A stretch of 64,000 nucleotides of DNA from Gp7-AA6 sp036395755 (lineage in GTDB: Bacteria > Acidobacteriota > Thermoanaerobaculia > UBA5066 > Gp7-AA6), in NCBI GenBank assembly GCA_036395755.1, contig DASWCZ010000082.1:1-64000 (forward strand). Direction: 5' to 3'. This document shows, piece by piece, positions 42,908-51,196 of the stretch (its first letter is position 1; each line of letters begins with the position of its first letter). A model generated the notes under the pieces. It was not told where the DNA came from and ran no database searches. It worked only from the letters and a program-made list of their open reading frames with translations. The position numbers were made by a program, and so were the translations under genes.

Positions 42908-43080
42908 CGTTCCGTCCGGCAGGTTTCCTGACTTCCGGATCATCCGCCGTCGGGCTCCTTCCCGGACGCGCGACCGTCATCGATCTCACGCGTCCAGTGG
43001 TTTCTCGCCCGGGGCGTCCCCGGTGACAGTGGCGGGGGCCGCGCGGGATTCACACCCGCTTCCCTCGACCGAACGGAATC
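42908..43080 (-). ncRNA. Cobalamin riboswitch
   Basis: Read on the minus strand, it has the conserved AdoCbl-riboswitch elements in order: GGGTGTGAATCCCGC and GCCACTGTCACCGGGG near the 5' end, CCACTGG in the middle, then CGGGAAGGAG and AAGTCAGGAAACCTGCC (the B12 box region) near the 3' end. The outer strands GATTCCGTTCGGTC and GCCGGACGGAACG can pair as P1. It lies about 105 bases upstream of the start of the receptor fusion and would shut off its expression when cobalamin is plentiful. Confidence 0.93.
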
Positions 43081-43116
43081 AAAGAACGAGCGGCGAATTT
43101 ACCGCTCTTCTTCGCC

Positions 43117-43312
43117 AATGTCATCCCGACTTTTCCAATGGCATCCCGACTTTTCCAGTGTCATTCCGAGGGCGAAGCCCGAGGGATCTCTTCCAAGCCT
43201 CCTTTTCCAGTGTCATCCCGAGGGCGAAGCCCGAGGGATCTCGTCTTCGAACCGGAAGAGATCCCTCGCTCCGCTCGGGATGACAGCCGGGCGGGCTCGG
43301 AATGACAGTGAG
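43117..43312. repeat. Cluster of REP-like repeats (family B)
   Basis: Several copies in a row: a TCATCCCGACTTTTCCA-type unit repeats at about 43121, 43141 and 43161. It is followed by GAGGGCGAAGCCCGAGGGAT twice and CCCTCGCTCCGCTCGGGATG once. It fills the gap between the cobalamin riboswitch region and larB. No gene is visible here. Confidence 0.8.
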
Positions 43313-43336
43313 GCCCGGATATCATCCGGCACAACA

Positions 43337-44125
43337 ATGCCGGTCCTCGACTACACGCTCGACTTCGATCGTCTGCGCCGCGTCGGGTTCCCGGAAGTCG
43401 TTCTCGCTCAAGGAAAGACGACCACGCAGATCGCGGAGATCTGCCGCCAGCTCGCCCGCGCCCACGATGTCCTCGTAACGCGCCTCTTCCCCGAACAGTG
43501 GGAAGAGCTGGCCGTCAACCCCTTGCCCGGGAGGGCGGATTACGACGAGCGGTCCGGGACCCTCCACATCTCGGTCGGAAAGCCGATGGCGCGGGTGGAA
43601 GGCAACGCGGTGCTCGTCACCGCCGGCACCGCGGACACGTTCGTCGCCGAAGAAGCCCGCCGCACGCTCGAATACCTGGGTGTCTCCTCCACGCTCGTCC
43701 CGGACGTCGGCGTAGCGGGAATCCTGCGATTCCTCTCCCGGCTCGAGGAGGTCGAGCAGGCCGACGTCGTCATCGCGGTTGCCGGCATGGAGGCGTCCCT
43801 TTTCTCCGTCATCGGCGGGCTGGTCGGTCGCCCGGTGATCGCCGTTCCGACGTCGGGTGGTTATGGCGCCGCGTTGAACGGCGTTGCTTCGCTCCTCGCC
43901 GCGTTGAACTCCTGCGCCAACGGGGTCACCGCGGTGAACATCGACTCGGGGTATGCGGCCGCGATGGCCGCGTACCGCATTCTTTCGGGAGGGCCGCGCC
44001 GATGGGATCGAAGACGGACAAAGCGCTCCGGGACGCCCGCGAGTACATCCACGCCGCCGCGATCGGCGTCGACCGCAAACGGAAGAAAGCGCTCCTCGGC
44101 CGTCCGACGACGCCGATCGAGGTAA
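43337..44125 (+). CDS. larB: LarB-like nickel-pincer-cofactor synthesis protein
   Basis: 262 residues. LarB is the pyridinium-3,5-biscarboxylate mononucleotide synthase that starts nickel-pincer-nucleotide synthesis from NaAD. Motifs: VVLAQGKTTTQIAEICR, VTAGTADTFVAEEARRTLEY, VVIAVAGMEASLFSVIGGLV and VPTSGGYGAALNG. The last 40 or so residues are Arg/Ser-rich and read over the start of the next gene by 124 bp, so the natural stop may have been lost. LarC and LarE are not in the window. Confidence 0.85.
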   Translation: MPVLDYTLDFDRLRRVGFPEVVLAQGKTTTQIAEICRQLARAHDVLVTRLFPEQWEELAVNPLPGRADYDERSGTLHISVGKPMARVEGNAVLVTAGTADTFVAEEARRTLEYLGVSSTLVPDVGVAGILRFLSRLEEVEQADVVIAVAGMEASLFSVIGGLVGRPVIAVPTSGGYGAALNGVASLLAALNSCANGVTAVNIDSGYAAAMAAYRILSGGPRRWDRRRTKRSGTPASTSTPPRSASTANGRKRSSAVRRRRSR

Positions 44126-45147
44126 GACCCGAAACCACCGTCGCCGAGCTCCTCGACTCCTACCGCGACGCGTCGTTCCAGGCACGTGCCCTCGGTAACT
44201 GCGCGGCCATCTTCGACGCGATGCTCCGCGACAAGGACCGGCCGACGATCTTCCTCGGCCTCGCCGGATCGCTCATCGCGGCCGGCATGCGGCAGGTCTT
44301 GACCGACCTGATCGAGCACAACATGGTCGACGTTGTCGTCTCGACCGGCGCGATCATTTCGCAGGACCTCTACCAGGCGCGCGGCGGCCGCCATTACCAC
44401 GGGAGCGTCCACGCGGACGACAGGGAGCTGCGCGACCTCTACATCGACCGGCTCTACGACACCTTCATCGACGAGGAGAAGTACTGGAAGACGGACCTCG
44501 CGGTCTCGCAGTTCGCCGACTCCCTCTCGGGAAAGACGCTCTCCTCCCGCGCCTTCCTCTCCCTCCTCGCGGAGAAGGCCCGCAAGGACCCGGGCTCGAT
44601 CCTCGGCTCGTGCGCGAGGCGCGGCGTGCCGCTCTTCGTCCCCGCGCTGAACGACTCGTCGATCGGAATCGGCCTGACCGAGCACTATCACCGGATGAAA
44701 AAGATCGGCCGGCAGCCGATGACGATCTCCTCCATCCGCGACAACTACGAGCTGACCCAGATCGTCGTGCAGAGCCCGGCGACCGCCGCGGTATACATCT
44801 CCGGAGGCGTCCCGAAGAACTACATCAACGACTCGATCGTGATGTCGTACATCTTCGGGATCGACACGGGCGGGCACCGCTACGCGATCCAGGTGACGAC
44901 CGACGCGCCGCACTGGGGCGGCCTGGGCGGCTCGACCCTGTCGGAGGCGACGTCCTGGGGCAAGGTGTCGAAGAAGGCCTCGCACGAGATGGCGTTCGTC
45001 GAGACGTCGGTCGCGCTGCCGCTCCTGTACGGTTACGCGCTGCAGAAGAAGGCGGCGCGAGGCCGGAAGCGGCTGTCCTTCGAGTGGAAGGAGGATGAGC
45101 TGGTGAAGGTGACCCGCGTCGACGCAGTCAAACGCGGGTCATCCTGA
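44002..45147 (+). CDS. Deoxyhypusine-synthase-like protein
   Basis: 381 residues with the DHS fold: GLAGSLIAAGMRQVLTDLIE, VVVSTGAIISQDLYQARGG, NDSSIGIG and the catalytic lysine motif EATSWGKVSKKASHE. Eukaryotic and archaeal DHS transfers aminobutyl from spermidine to eIF5A. Bacterial relatives often make homospermidine or act on unknown targets, so the substrate is undecided. ATG at 44002 overlaps larB by 124 bp. The stop lies in a palindromic repeat. Confidence 0.85.
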   Translation: MGSKTDKALRDAREYIHAAAIGVDRKRKKALLGRPTTPIEVRPETTVAELLDSYRDASFQARALGNCAAIFDAMLRDKDRPTIFLGLAGSLIAAGMRQVLTDLIEHNMVDVVVSTGAIISQDLYQARGGRHYHGSVHADDRELRDLYIDRLYDTFIDEEKYWKTDLAVSQFADSLSGKTLSSRAFLSLLAEKARKDPGSILGSCARRGVPLFVPALNDSSIGIGLTEHYHRMKKIGRQPMTISSIRDNYELTQIVVQSPATAAVYISGGVPKNYINDSIVMSYIFGIDTGGHRYAIQVTTDAPHWGGLGGSTLSEATSWGKVSKKASHEMAFVETSVALPLLYGYALQKKAARGRKRLSFEWKEDELVKVTRVDAVKRGSS

Positions 45148-45210
45148 GGCCCAAAAGGGCCGAAGGATCCCTTGAATTCGAAGGACCCCTCGCTTCGCTC
45201 GGGATGGCAG
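45137..45210. repeat. REP-like palindromic repeat (family B), holding a stop codon
   Basis: Contains GGTCATCCTGAGGCCCAAAA and CCCTCGCTTCGCTCGGGATG. The TGA of TCCTGAGG is the stop codon of the deoxyhypusine-synthase-like gene. It lies between two convergent genes and may terminate both. Confidence 0.75.
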
Positions 45211-45218
45211 GGGCGCGC

Positions 45219-46271
45219 TTAGAGCACTTCCCCCCGCAGCGGGATCTCGATCACCGAGCGCTCCTTGTCGGAAGTGAAGAGTTTGACGGTTCCCTCGAGC
45301 GCGCCCTTCTTCACGTTTCCGCTGGCCTTCACGACGACCGTGTAGGAGACGCCATCCTGCGTCGGGACGACGTCGGTCACGAAACCGGGGACGCTGACCT
45401 CGGCGCGCATGACCTTGACCGGCACGGCCGGCTTGTTGTTCGTCACGATGATGTTGCGCGTGATCGGGTCCTTTCCGGCGGTGAAGTTGCCGAAGTTGAC
45501 GGTCACCGGCGTGACCGAAACGCGCGGCCGCACGATTCCGGAGACCGGGATCTCGACTGTCGGCTGCTGGGTGACGCCCGTTGCGATCCGGATCGGCGCG
45601 TTCAGCAATCCTTCGGGAGCGTCCGGCTGCACGTTGACGTGGACCTTGTACTGCTCGCCGGGACGTCCCGGGATCTTGTCTTTGTCGCCGGCCGGCAGGA
45701 TCTCCGCCTTGACGTACGGCTGCGAGGTCTCGGCGATCGTGGGACGGAAGCCTTTCTCTTCGGAGATGAGGATGACGTCCTGGCCGGCGGCGTCCCCCTT
45801 GATGACCGAGAACCGGACGAACGGCTGAGGCACGACGTCCACGAAGGGCTTGACCATCGCCTTGATGAAGAGATTCAGCTGCGGCCGTTCCGGGTCGTTG
45901 GAAACCACGAGAACCGACTTGGAGATCGGTCCCGAAAAGCTCTTGGTGTCGACGCTCGAGTGGATCTTTCCTTCCGCGCCCGGCTTGATGATGCGGTCGA
46001 ATGAGGCGACCGTGCATCCGCAGGACGGACGGGCGTCGGAGATCATCAGGTCCGAGCCCCCGGTGTTCTTGACGATGAAGGTTGCCTCCACCATCTGACC
46101 CTTGGCGACCGTGCCGGCGTCCTTCGTCTCGGGCGAGATCTCGATCTTGGGCGCGGCGGCGGACGATTTCGCGGCAGCCGGCTTGGCGGCGGGCGCCTTC
46201 TGCGCCTCGAGGGCAGCAACGACGAACAGGCCCGCGGCGACGAGGCAGGCCAACCTTCCGATCTGACGCAT
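45219..46271 (-). CDS. DUF1573-domain secreted protein
   Basis: 350 residues: signal peptide (about 1-23), an Ala/Lys linker, then a DUF1573 immunoglobulin-like domain (DAGTVAKGQMVEATFIVKNT, SCGCTVASF) followed by two or more related beta-sandwich domains with VNFGNFTAGKDP. These proteins are extracytoplasmic and of unknown role. ATG at 46271 has GGAGG eight bases upstream. Divergent from mpl. Confidence 0.85.
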   Translation of the reverse strand: MRQIGRLACLVAAGLFVVAALEAQKAPAAKPAAAKSSAAAPKIEISPETKDAGTVAKGQMVEATFIVKNTGGSDLMISDARPSCGCTVASFDRIIKPGAEGKIHSSVDTKSFSGPISKSVLVVSNDPERPQLNLFIKAMVKPFVDVVPQPFVRFSVIKGDAAGQDVILISEEKGFRPTIAETSQPYVKAEILPAGDKDKIPGRPGEQYKVHVNVQPDAPEGLLNAPIRIATGVTQQPTVEIPVSGIVRPRVSVTPVTVNFGNFTAGKDPITRNIIVTNNKPAVPVKVMRAEVSVPGFVTDVVPTQDGVSYTVVVKASGNVKKGALEGTVKLFTSDKERSVIEIPLRGEVL

Positions 46272-46394
46272 TTCCGATCCTCCTGTTTCCGTTGGTGCTT
46301 TAGAGTATGCCGAACCCGTCAAACTCGGGATTACCGGCGGAAATTCCAGAATCCGGCGTTTTTGGCCGGCAATTCCCGCCTCTTGCGAAGGGCC

Positions 46395-47795
46395 ATGGCG
46401 GAACTGAAAACCATTCACCTCGTGCCGATCGGAGGCACGGCCATGACGCCGCTCGCCGCGCTCCTCGCCGAGGAGGGGCACCGCGTCACGGGAAGCGCGC
46501 TCGACCTCTACCCCCCCATGTCCACGCTGCTCGAATCCCTTCAAATCCCGGTCGCGAGAGGGTTTGCGCCCGGGCACATCCCCGCACGCTGCGACTGCGT
46601 CGTCGTGGGGAACGCGGCGCTTCGCGACAACGTCGAAGCGGTCGAGGCGCGGCGGCGGGAGATCCCCGTCCTCTCGATGCCACAGGCCATCCGGGAGCAC
46701 CTGCTGCCGGCGAAGACTTCCATCGTGGTCACCGGCACGCACGGCAAGACCACGACTTCCGCGCTGACGGCCTGGCTCCTCCTCGACTCGAACCGGGATC
46801 CCGGATTCCTGATCGGCGGAGAGATGAAGAACATGGGCCGCGGCTATCGGCGGGGCGCCGGACCCGCCTTCGTGCTGGAGGGGGACGAGTACAACGCCGC
46901 GTTCTTCGACCGCGGGCCGAAGTTTCTTCATTACGAGCCGCGGCATCTCTTCGTCGGCAATATCGAGTACGACCACGCGGACCTCTTTCCCGATCTCGCC
47001 TCGGTGGTCGAGGCGTTTCGCCAGGTCGTCGCGATCGTGCCGCCCGAAGGGACGATCGTCGCGAACGTGGACGACGAGCGGGTCCGGGGCATCCTTCCCG
47101 CGGCGCGCGCCCGGATCGTCCCCGTTTCTCTCGCCGACCCCGCCGCGGACTTTTCGGCGACGGAGATCGAATCCGAGCAAGAGGGAACCCGCTTCACGCT
47201 GCTCGAGTCCGATCGAGCCGCCGGCCGGCTCTTCTCGCCGCTCGTCGGGACGCACAACCTGAGGAACGCGCTCGGCGCGATCGCGCTGGTGCGCGCGCTC
47301 GGCCTCTCGGTCGAGGAGATCGCGCGTGCGCTGCCCCGCTTCGCGGGCGTGCGCCGAAGGCTCGAGGTCAAGGGCGAGAAGAACGGAATCGTCGTCGTGG
47401 ACGATTTCGCGCACCACCCGACGGCGGTCGCCGGAACGATCGCGGCGGCGCGCACGCGCTGGCCGGGACGGAGAATCTGGGCGCTCTTCGAGCCGCGCTC
47501 GAACACCGCGGGAAGGAAGCTCTTCGAGGAGGACTACGGGGACGCGTTCTCCGCCGCCGACGCGCTCGTGATCGGTCCCATCTTTCACGCGAAGCGCTTG
47601 AAGCCGGAGGAGCGCATCGACCGCGCGGCGCTGCTCGACCGTTTCACGACGAACGGCAAACCCGCGTACGCGCCGGAGAGCCTCGACGAGATTCCCGGAA
47701 TCCTCCGGCGCGAGGCGCGCGCCGGCGACGTGCTGCTGCTCATGTCGTCGGGCGCCTTCGGGGGCCTGCCGGAGACGCTGCTCGGAGAGCTCTAG
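46395..47795 (+). CDS. mpl: UDP-N-acetylmuramate:tripeptide ligase (Mpl)
   Basis: 466 residues with the Mur-ligase ATP loop TGTHGKTTTSALTAW, LEGDEYNAAFFDRGPKFLHY, GNIEYDHADLF and VVVDDFAHHPTAV. It joins UDP-MurNAc to recycled L-Ala-gamma-D-Glu-meso-DAP in peptidoglycan recycling. The first residues IHLVPIGGTAMTPLAALL match the Mpl N-terminus rather than MurC. The ATG at 46395 follows GAAGGG. The window also holds dapF. Confidence 0.93.
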   Translation: MAELKTIHLVPIGGTAMTPLAALLAEEGHRVTGSALDLYPPMSTLLESLQIPVARGFAPGHIPARCDCVVVGNAALRDNVEAVEARRREIPVLSMPQAIREHLLPAKTSIVVTGTHGKTTTSALTAWLLLDSNRDPGFLIGGEMKNMGRGYRRGAGPAFVLEGDEYNAAFFDRGPKFLHYEPRHLFVGNIEYDHADLFPDLASVVEAFRQVVAIVPPEGTIVANVDDERVRGILPAARARIVPVSLADPAADFSATEIESEQEGTRFTLLESDRAAGRLFSPLVGTHNLRNALGAIALVRALGLSVEEIARALPRFAGVRRRLEVKGEKNGIVVVDDFAHHPTAVAGTIAAARTRWPGRRIWALFEPRSNTAGRKLFEEDYGDAFSAADALVIGPIFHAKRLKPEERIDRAALLDRFTTNGKPAYAPESLDEIPGILRREARAGDVLLLMSSGAFGGLPETLLGEL

Positions 47796-48686
47796 GTGAA
47801 AGCTCTTTGGCTGTTCGCGGCGCTGCTCGCTCCGGTCCCGGCTTTTCTGTTCCAGAATCCCCGGCCACCGGTCGTCCTTCCCCCGGCCGGCTTGCGCGTC
47901 ATCGATCTCGAAAGCGCGGATCAGGACCCGGCAGCCTGGAGTGCGATCCGCGATCTCGGCGCCAACGCCGTCACCGTTTCCCGGCCGCCGAGTCGTGAAG
48001 CCGACGAGATCGTCACCGCCGCGGGATTGACTTACTTCGCGCTCCTGACGACCGATGAGATCGCGATTCTTTCTCGCGACGCCTCACGAATCGCCGAAAT
48101 CCGCGGCGAGGGCAGTCTTCTCGGCTTCTATTTCTGGGACGCCCAGGTCGTTGAAGGTTTCACGACGCCTGAGGCCCAACAGCAAGGCTACTCGACGTTG
48201 AAGCTCCTCTTTCCGAAAAAACTCGTTCTGTACCCGACGAGACTCGATCCGATCGCCTGGAACCCCGACTTTCTCGATCGCTACTTCCGTCCGGAGTTCA
48301 CGGATCTGGTGACGCCCTACTTCTACCCCGTCGGCACGACGATTCTCGGAGAGGCGCGCGAAGAGGATGCCTGGCGGGCACGGCTCGGCGGATTGCTCTC
48401 TGCTCTGGCGTCCCGAATTCCTCCGGGCAAAGGTCTCCTCCCCGTCCTCCAGGGCTTTGAGCAGCAGGGATACCCCGTGAGCACCCATTTCCTTGCCGAC
48501 CAGTTCGCCGTTTATCGAAGCCTCTGGCCGAACCTTTCCAATGCCATCGTCTTCGCATGGAAGTTGTCCCCACCGCTCGTCGGGATCGCCGGCAGGCCGG
48601 ATCTTCAGGAGGGCGCGTGCAACCTCTTTCGAAGTCTCTCGCGTAGATCCACGTGTCGTTCCGAACGCGTGTTGTCCTGGCGATGA
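47796..48686 (+). CDS. Putative secreted TIM-barrel-like protein, unknown function
   Basis: 296 residues starting at a GTG directly after the mpl stop. A signal peptide (about 1-19) is followed by strands and helices reading LRVIDLESADQDPAAWSAIR, GEGSLLGFYFWD and LVTPYFYPVGTT, which resemble hypothetical glycoside-hydrolase-like barrels. The C-terminus turns Arg/Ser-rich, perhaps by run-on past a lost stop. Function unknown. Confidence 0.55.
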   Translation: MKALWLFAALLAPVPAFLFQNPRPPVVLPPAGLRVIDLESADQDPAAWSAIRDLGANAVTVSRPPSREADEIVTAAGLTYFALLTTDEIAILSRDASRIAEIRGEGSLLGFYFWDAQVVEGFTTPEAQQQGYSTLKLLFPKKLVLYPTRLDPIAWNPDFLDRYFRPEFTDLVTPYFYPVGTTILGEAREEDAWRARLGGLLSALASRIPPGKGLLPVLQGFEQQGYPVSTHFLADQFAVYRSLWPNLSNAIVFAWKLSPPLVGIAGRPDLQEGACNLFRSLSRRSTCRSERVLSWR

Positions 48687-48689
48687 CTG

Positions 48690-50108
48690 TCAACCGATCG
48701 CCGACTTGGCCATCCCGACCGGTAGGCGCCCGCCGGTCCCGACTGACTGCCCTGGCTCCTCTCCGGGAGATGAGGACTTCCCGCCCAGAGCGACCCGCGC
48801 CCCAAGAACGAGCGCGAAAGCGGGGAAGAGCGTCGCCGCGATGCGTTGAAAGCAGGAGTCGACCTTCCAGACCGGATCGAACGACGAGATCGAAAACGCC
48901 GCCACGTAGCCGAGGACCTGCAGGACGAGGACCGGCAGCAGGAGATCCGCGAGTCCCCGCCGCGTGAGAAGGAAGAAGAGTCCGATCGCGAGGAGCGGGA
49001 CCCAGACCGGAAGCACTCCTGTTTCGAAGATCCGGGCGAACACGGTCGCGACGCGCGATCCGAGCTCCGACCACCGGCGCGGCTCCAGGAACGTCGGATC
49101 GAAGTCCCGCGGCGGGATCGGCCGGGCGAAGAGGAGCATCAGGCTCGCGTGCAGAATGGGCGGCACCACGAGGGCCCATCCCCCGCTCTTCCACGTCTCG
49201 ACGGGACGAAGTCGTCGCCGGAGGAAGAGAATTCCGGCGAGCAGCAGCACGAAAAGCGTGCCCTCCGGCTTCGTCCAAGCGGCCAGGAGCGACGCCACGA
49301 ACAGCCTCGTTGCGGCCGATCGGGATCCGGTCGCGACCGTGTCGAAAAACGCGCACGACGCCAGCACGAGCGCAAACGCGAGCGGGATCTCGGCGAGACC
49401 GGTATTGACCGCACGGTAGAGAGGAAAACAGACCGAGACGAGCGCTGCCGCCGACGCTCCCGCGAGTGGCGACCCGCGTCGCGTGAGGAAACCCCATACC
49501 CCGAGTATCGTCGCGAGCTCGCAGAGCACGAAGAAGAGCGCGAGCGCCTGATCGTTCCACCCTCCGGACAACGAAGCGAGCGTCGCGAGCGAGAGTGGTA
49601 CGAGCAGCGGGTGGTCGGGGCGTCCCCAGGAAAGGGCGGGATCCTGGAAGAGGCGGCGTGGAATCGATCCGGTCTCGAAGATCGTCTTTCCCTTCAGGCC
49701 CCACATTGCCAGGTAGTCGGTCGCCCACATCGGTTCGGACATCGCGGCTACGAAGAAGAGAAGCCAGGCGATCGCGGCAAGAGCGAGGAGGACGACGACT
49801 CCCGCCCGGACCTTCCCGGACGAGGGGGGAGGGAAGGTTTCGAAGGAACGACTCGGCCGCCGAACCAGGAAGCTCGCCGCGACGATCGCCGCATCGATCG
49901 CGACGATCGGCAGCGCGCCGGCACCCGGAAAAATGGATGAGAGGACCACGAAGAGAATCGCCTGGACGAGAAGATCGACGGCGAAGCTCCAGGCGACCTT
50001 CTCGGACCGCGTGAGGCCGCCCGTGAAGAAGCGCGACGCCGCCCATCCCACCGACGACGCGGCGAGCGCGCCGGCGGCGACTCCGAGCACCGCGCCGACG
50101 AACGTCAT
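48690..50108 (-). CDS. Multi-pass membrane protein, glycosyltransferase-39-like
   Basis: 472 residues with about eleven hydrophobic helices and a luminal loop with acidic residues (MSEPMWATDYLAMWGLKGKT, WGRPDHPLLVPL), similar to PMT/ArnT-type GT39 family proteins. These transfer sugars from lipid carriers. It overlaps the next gene's end by 4 bp (ATGA), with which it is probably translated. Confidence 0.75.
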   Translation of the reverse strand: MTFVGAVLGVAAGALAASSVGWAASRFFTGGLTRSEKVAWSFAVDLLVQAILFVVLSSIFPGAGALPIVAIDAAIVAASFLVRRPSRSFETFPPPSSGKVRAGVVVLLALAAIAWLLFFVAAMSEPMWATDYLAMWGLKGKTIFETGSIPRRLFQDPALSWGRPDHPLLVPLSLATLASLSGGWNDQALALFFVLCELATILGVWGFLTRRGSPLAGASAAALVSVCFPLYRAVNTGLAEIPLAFALVLASCAFFDTVATGSRSAATRLFVASLLAAWTKPEGTLFVLLLAGILFLRRRLRPVETWKSGGWALVVPPILHASLMLLFARPIPPRDFDPTFLEPRRWSELGSRVATVFARIFETGVLPVWVPLLAIGLFFLLTRRGLADLLLPVLVLQVLGYVAAFSISSFDPVWKVDSCFQRIAATLFPAFALVLGARVALGGKSSSPGEEPGQSVGTGGRLPVGMAKSAIG

Positions 50109-50545
50109 CGCCGCCGGAAGAGCGCGCCGCCCGGGAGAACCGTCACGTCCGGGTTCGAGATCGCCCGGTTCTGGTAGGGATAGGCCGCGATGAAGGACGC
50201 CTCTGCCTCTCGACCACGCTCGACGACGCGGCGCGGCGCGAGCTGGTACGCCGCCTGATAGACGTAGACGTCCGGCCAAGGAGGCACGACGGCGGCGATC
50301 GTTGCGTCCCTCGGCGTCGAGCGGCGGACCTCCTCGAGAAAGGCACCGTAAGCCGGATCGAACCAGAAGCCGGTCCTTTCGGCGGCGGCAACGGCCTCGC
50401 CCCTCAAGGACCGCAACAGGAGGCGGCCGCGCCGCGCGATCTCAGTCGGAGACAGCGTAGCGATCATTGAAGCGGCCACGACAAGCAGGAGAGCGGCCGG
50501 CAGGCCGCGGCGCAAGAAGTCGGGAAGCCTCGCTCCGCCGCTCAT
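50105..50545 (-). CDS. Single-pass membrane protein, unknown function
   Basis: 146 residues with one N-terminal transmembrane helix (FLRRGLPAALLLVVAASMIA) and a soluble domain (PRDATIAAVVPPWPDVYVYQ ... YPYQNRAISNPDVTVLPG). The soluble part resembles C-terminal globular regions of some membrane glycosyltransferases. It overlaps both neighbours by 4 bp, so it probably works with the membrane protein encoded next. Confidence 0.65.
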   Translation of the reverse strand: MSGGARLPDFLRRGLPAALLLVVAASMIATLSPTEIARRGRLLLRSLRGEAVAAAERTGFWFDPAYGAFLEEVRRSTPRDATIAAVVPPWPDVYVYQAAYQLAPRRVVERGREAEASFIAAYPYQNRAISNPDVTVLPGGALFRRR

Positions 50546-51192
50546 TTCGCGGCGGCGACGCGGTTCGCGAGGACGCCGACGTTTTCGATCTCGATCTCGA
50601 CCCGGTCGCCGGGAGCGAGCGGCCCCACGCCCGCAGGGGTTCCGGTCAGGATCAGGTCTCCCGGCAGGAGCGACATCATCCGCGAAACGTACGCGAGGAG
50701 GAACGCGGGCGAGAAGACCATGTTCGACGTGCGCGACGACTGCTTGACCTCGCCGTTCACGCGCGTCTCGATCGCGAGGTCCGAGGGATCGAGATCCGAA
50801 ACGATCGCCGGCCCGATCGGGCAGAAGGTGTCGAACGACTTCGCGCGTGCGAACTGGCCGTCTTTCTTCTGGAGGTCGCGCGCGGTCACGTCGTTTGCGC
50901 AGCACACTCCCGCGAGCGCCTCGAGCCAGCAGTCCTCCGGCCAGCTCTTGATCCGGCGGCCGATCACGAGCGCGAGCTCCCCTTCGTAATCCACGCGTGC
51001 GGACTCGGGCGGGAGCACGATCTCCCCGCCGTCTGTGACGAGCGACGACGGCGCCTTCAGGAAGAGGAGCGGCTCCTCGTCGGCAACGGGGTTTCCGAGC
51101 TCCGCCGCGTGATCGCGGTAGTTGCGCCCCACCGCGACGATCTTCGACGGGGGCGGCGGCGCGCCGGGAGCACCGAAGCGGACGCTCTTCAG
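50542..51192 (-). CDS. Fumarylacetoacetate hydrolase (FAH) family protein
   Basis: About 216 residues with the FAH signatures VGRNYRDHAAELG, VDYEGELALVIGR, NDVTARDLQKKDGQ and TGTPAGVGPLAPGD, including the acidic metal ligands. Members cut C-C bonds or decarboxylate beta-keto acids with Mg or Mn. A GTG at 51132 would omit the first strand. A CTG at 51192 restores the family N-terminus (LKSVRFG) and has AGGAG at seven bases, so I prefer it. Substrate unknown. Confidence 0.88.
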   Translation of the reverse strand: MKSVRFGAPGAPPPPSKIVAVGRNYRDHAAELGNPVADEEPLLFLKAPSSLVTDGGEIVLPPESARVDYEGELALVIGRRIKSWPEDCWLEALAGVCCANDVTARDLQKKDGQFARAKSFDTFCPIGPAIVSDLDPSDLAIETRVNGEVKQSSRTSNMVFSPAFLLAYVSRMMSLLPGDLILTGTPAGVGPLAPGDRVEIEIENVGVLANRVAAAK

Positions 51193-51196
51193 GCGA

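Noticed and set aside
42803..42943. An upstream ATG (42943) extending the receptor fusion by 47 codons
   Set aside because: It lies in the 3' part of the cobalamin riboswitch; the ATG at 42802 has a strong ribosome site and begins the first membrane helix.
43117..43312. CRISPR-like repeated units
   Set aside because: The units are palindromic, unequal in spacing and lack regular spacers or cas genes. They match the dispersed REP-like family.
46272..46394. Regulatory RNA between DUF1573 and mpl
   Set aside because: Only a weak GCCGG-type hairpin is visible and no known riboswitch motif. It is probably just a divergent promoter region.
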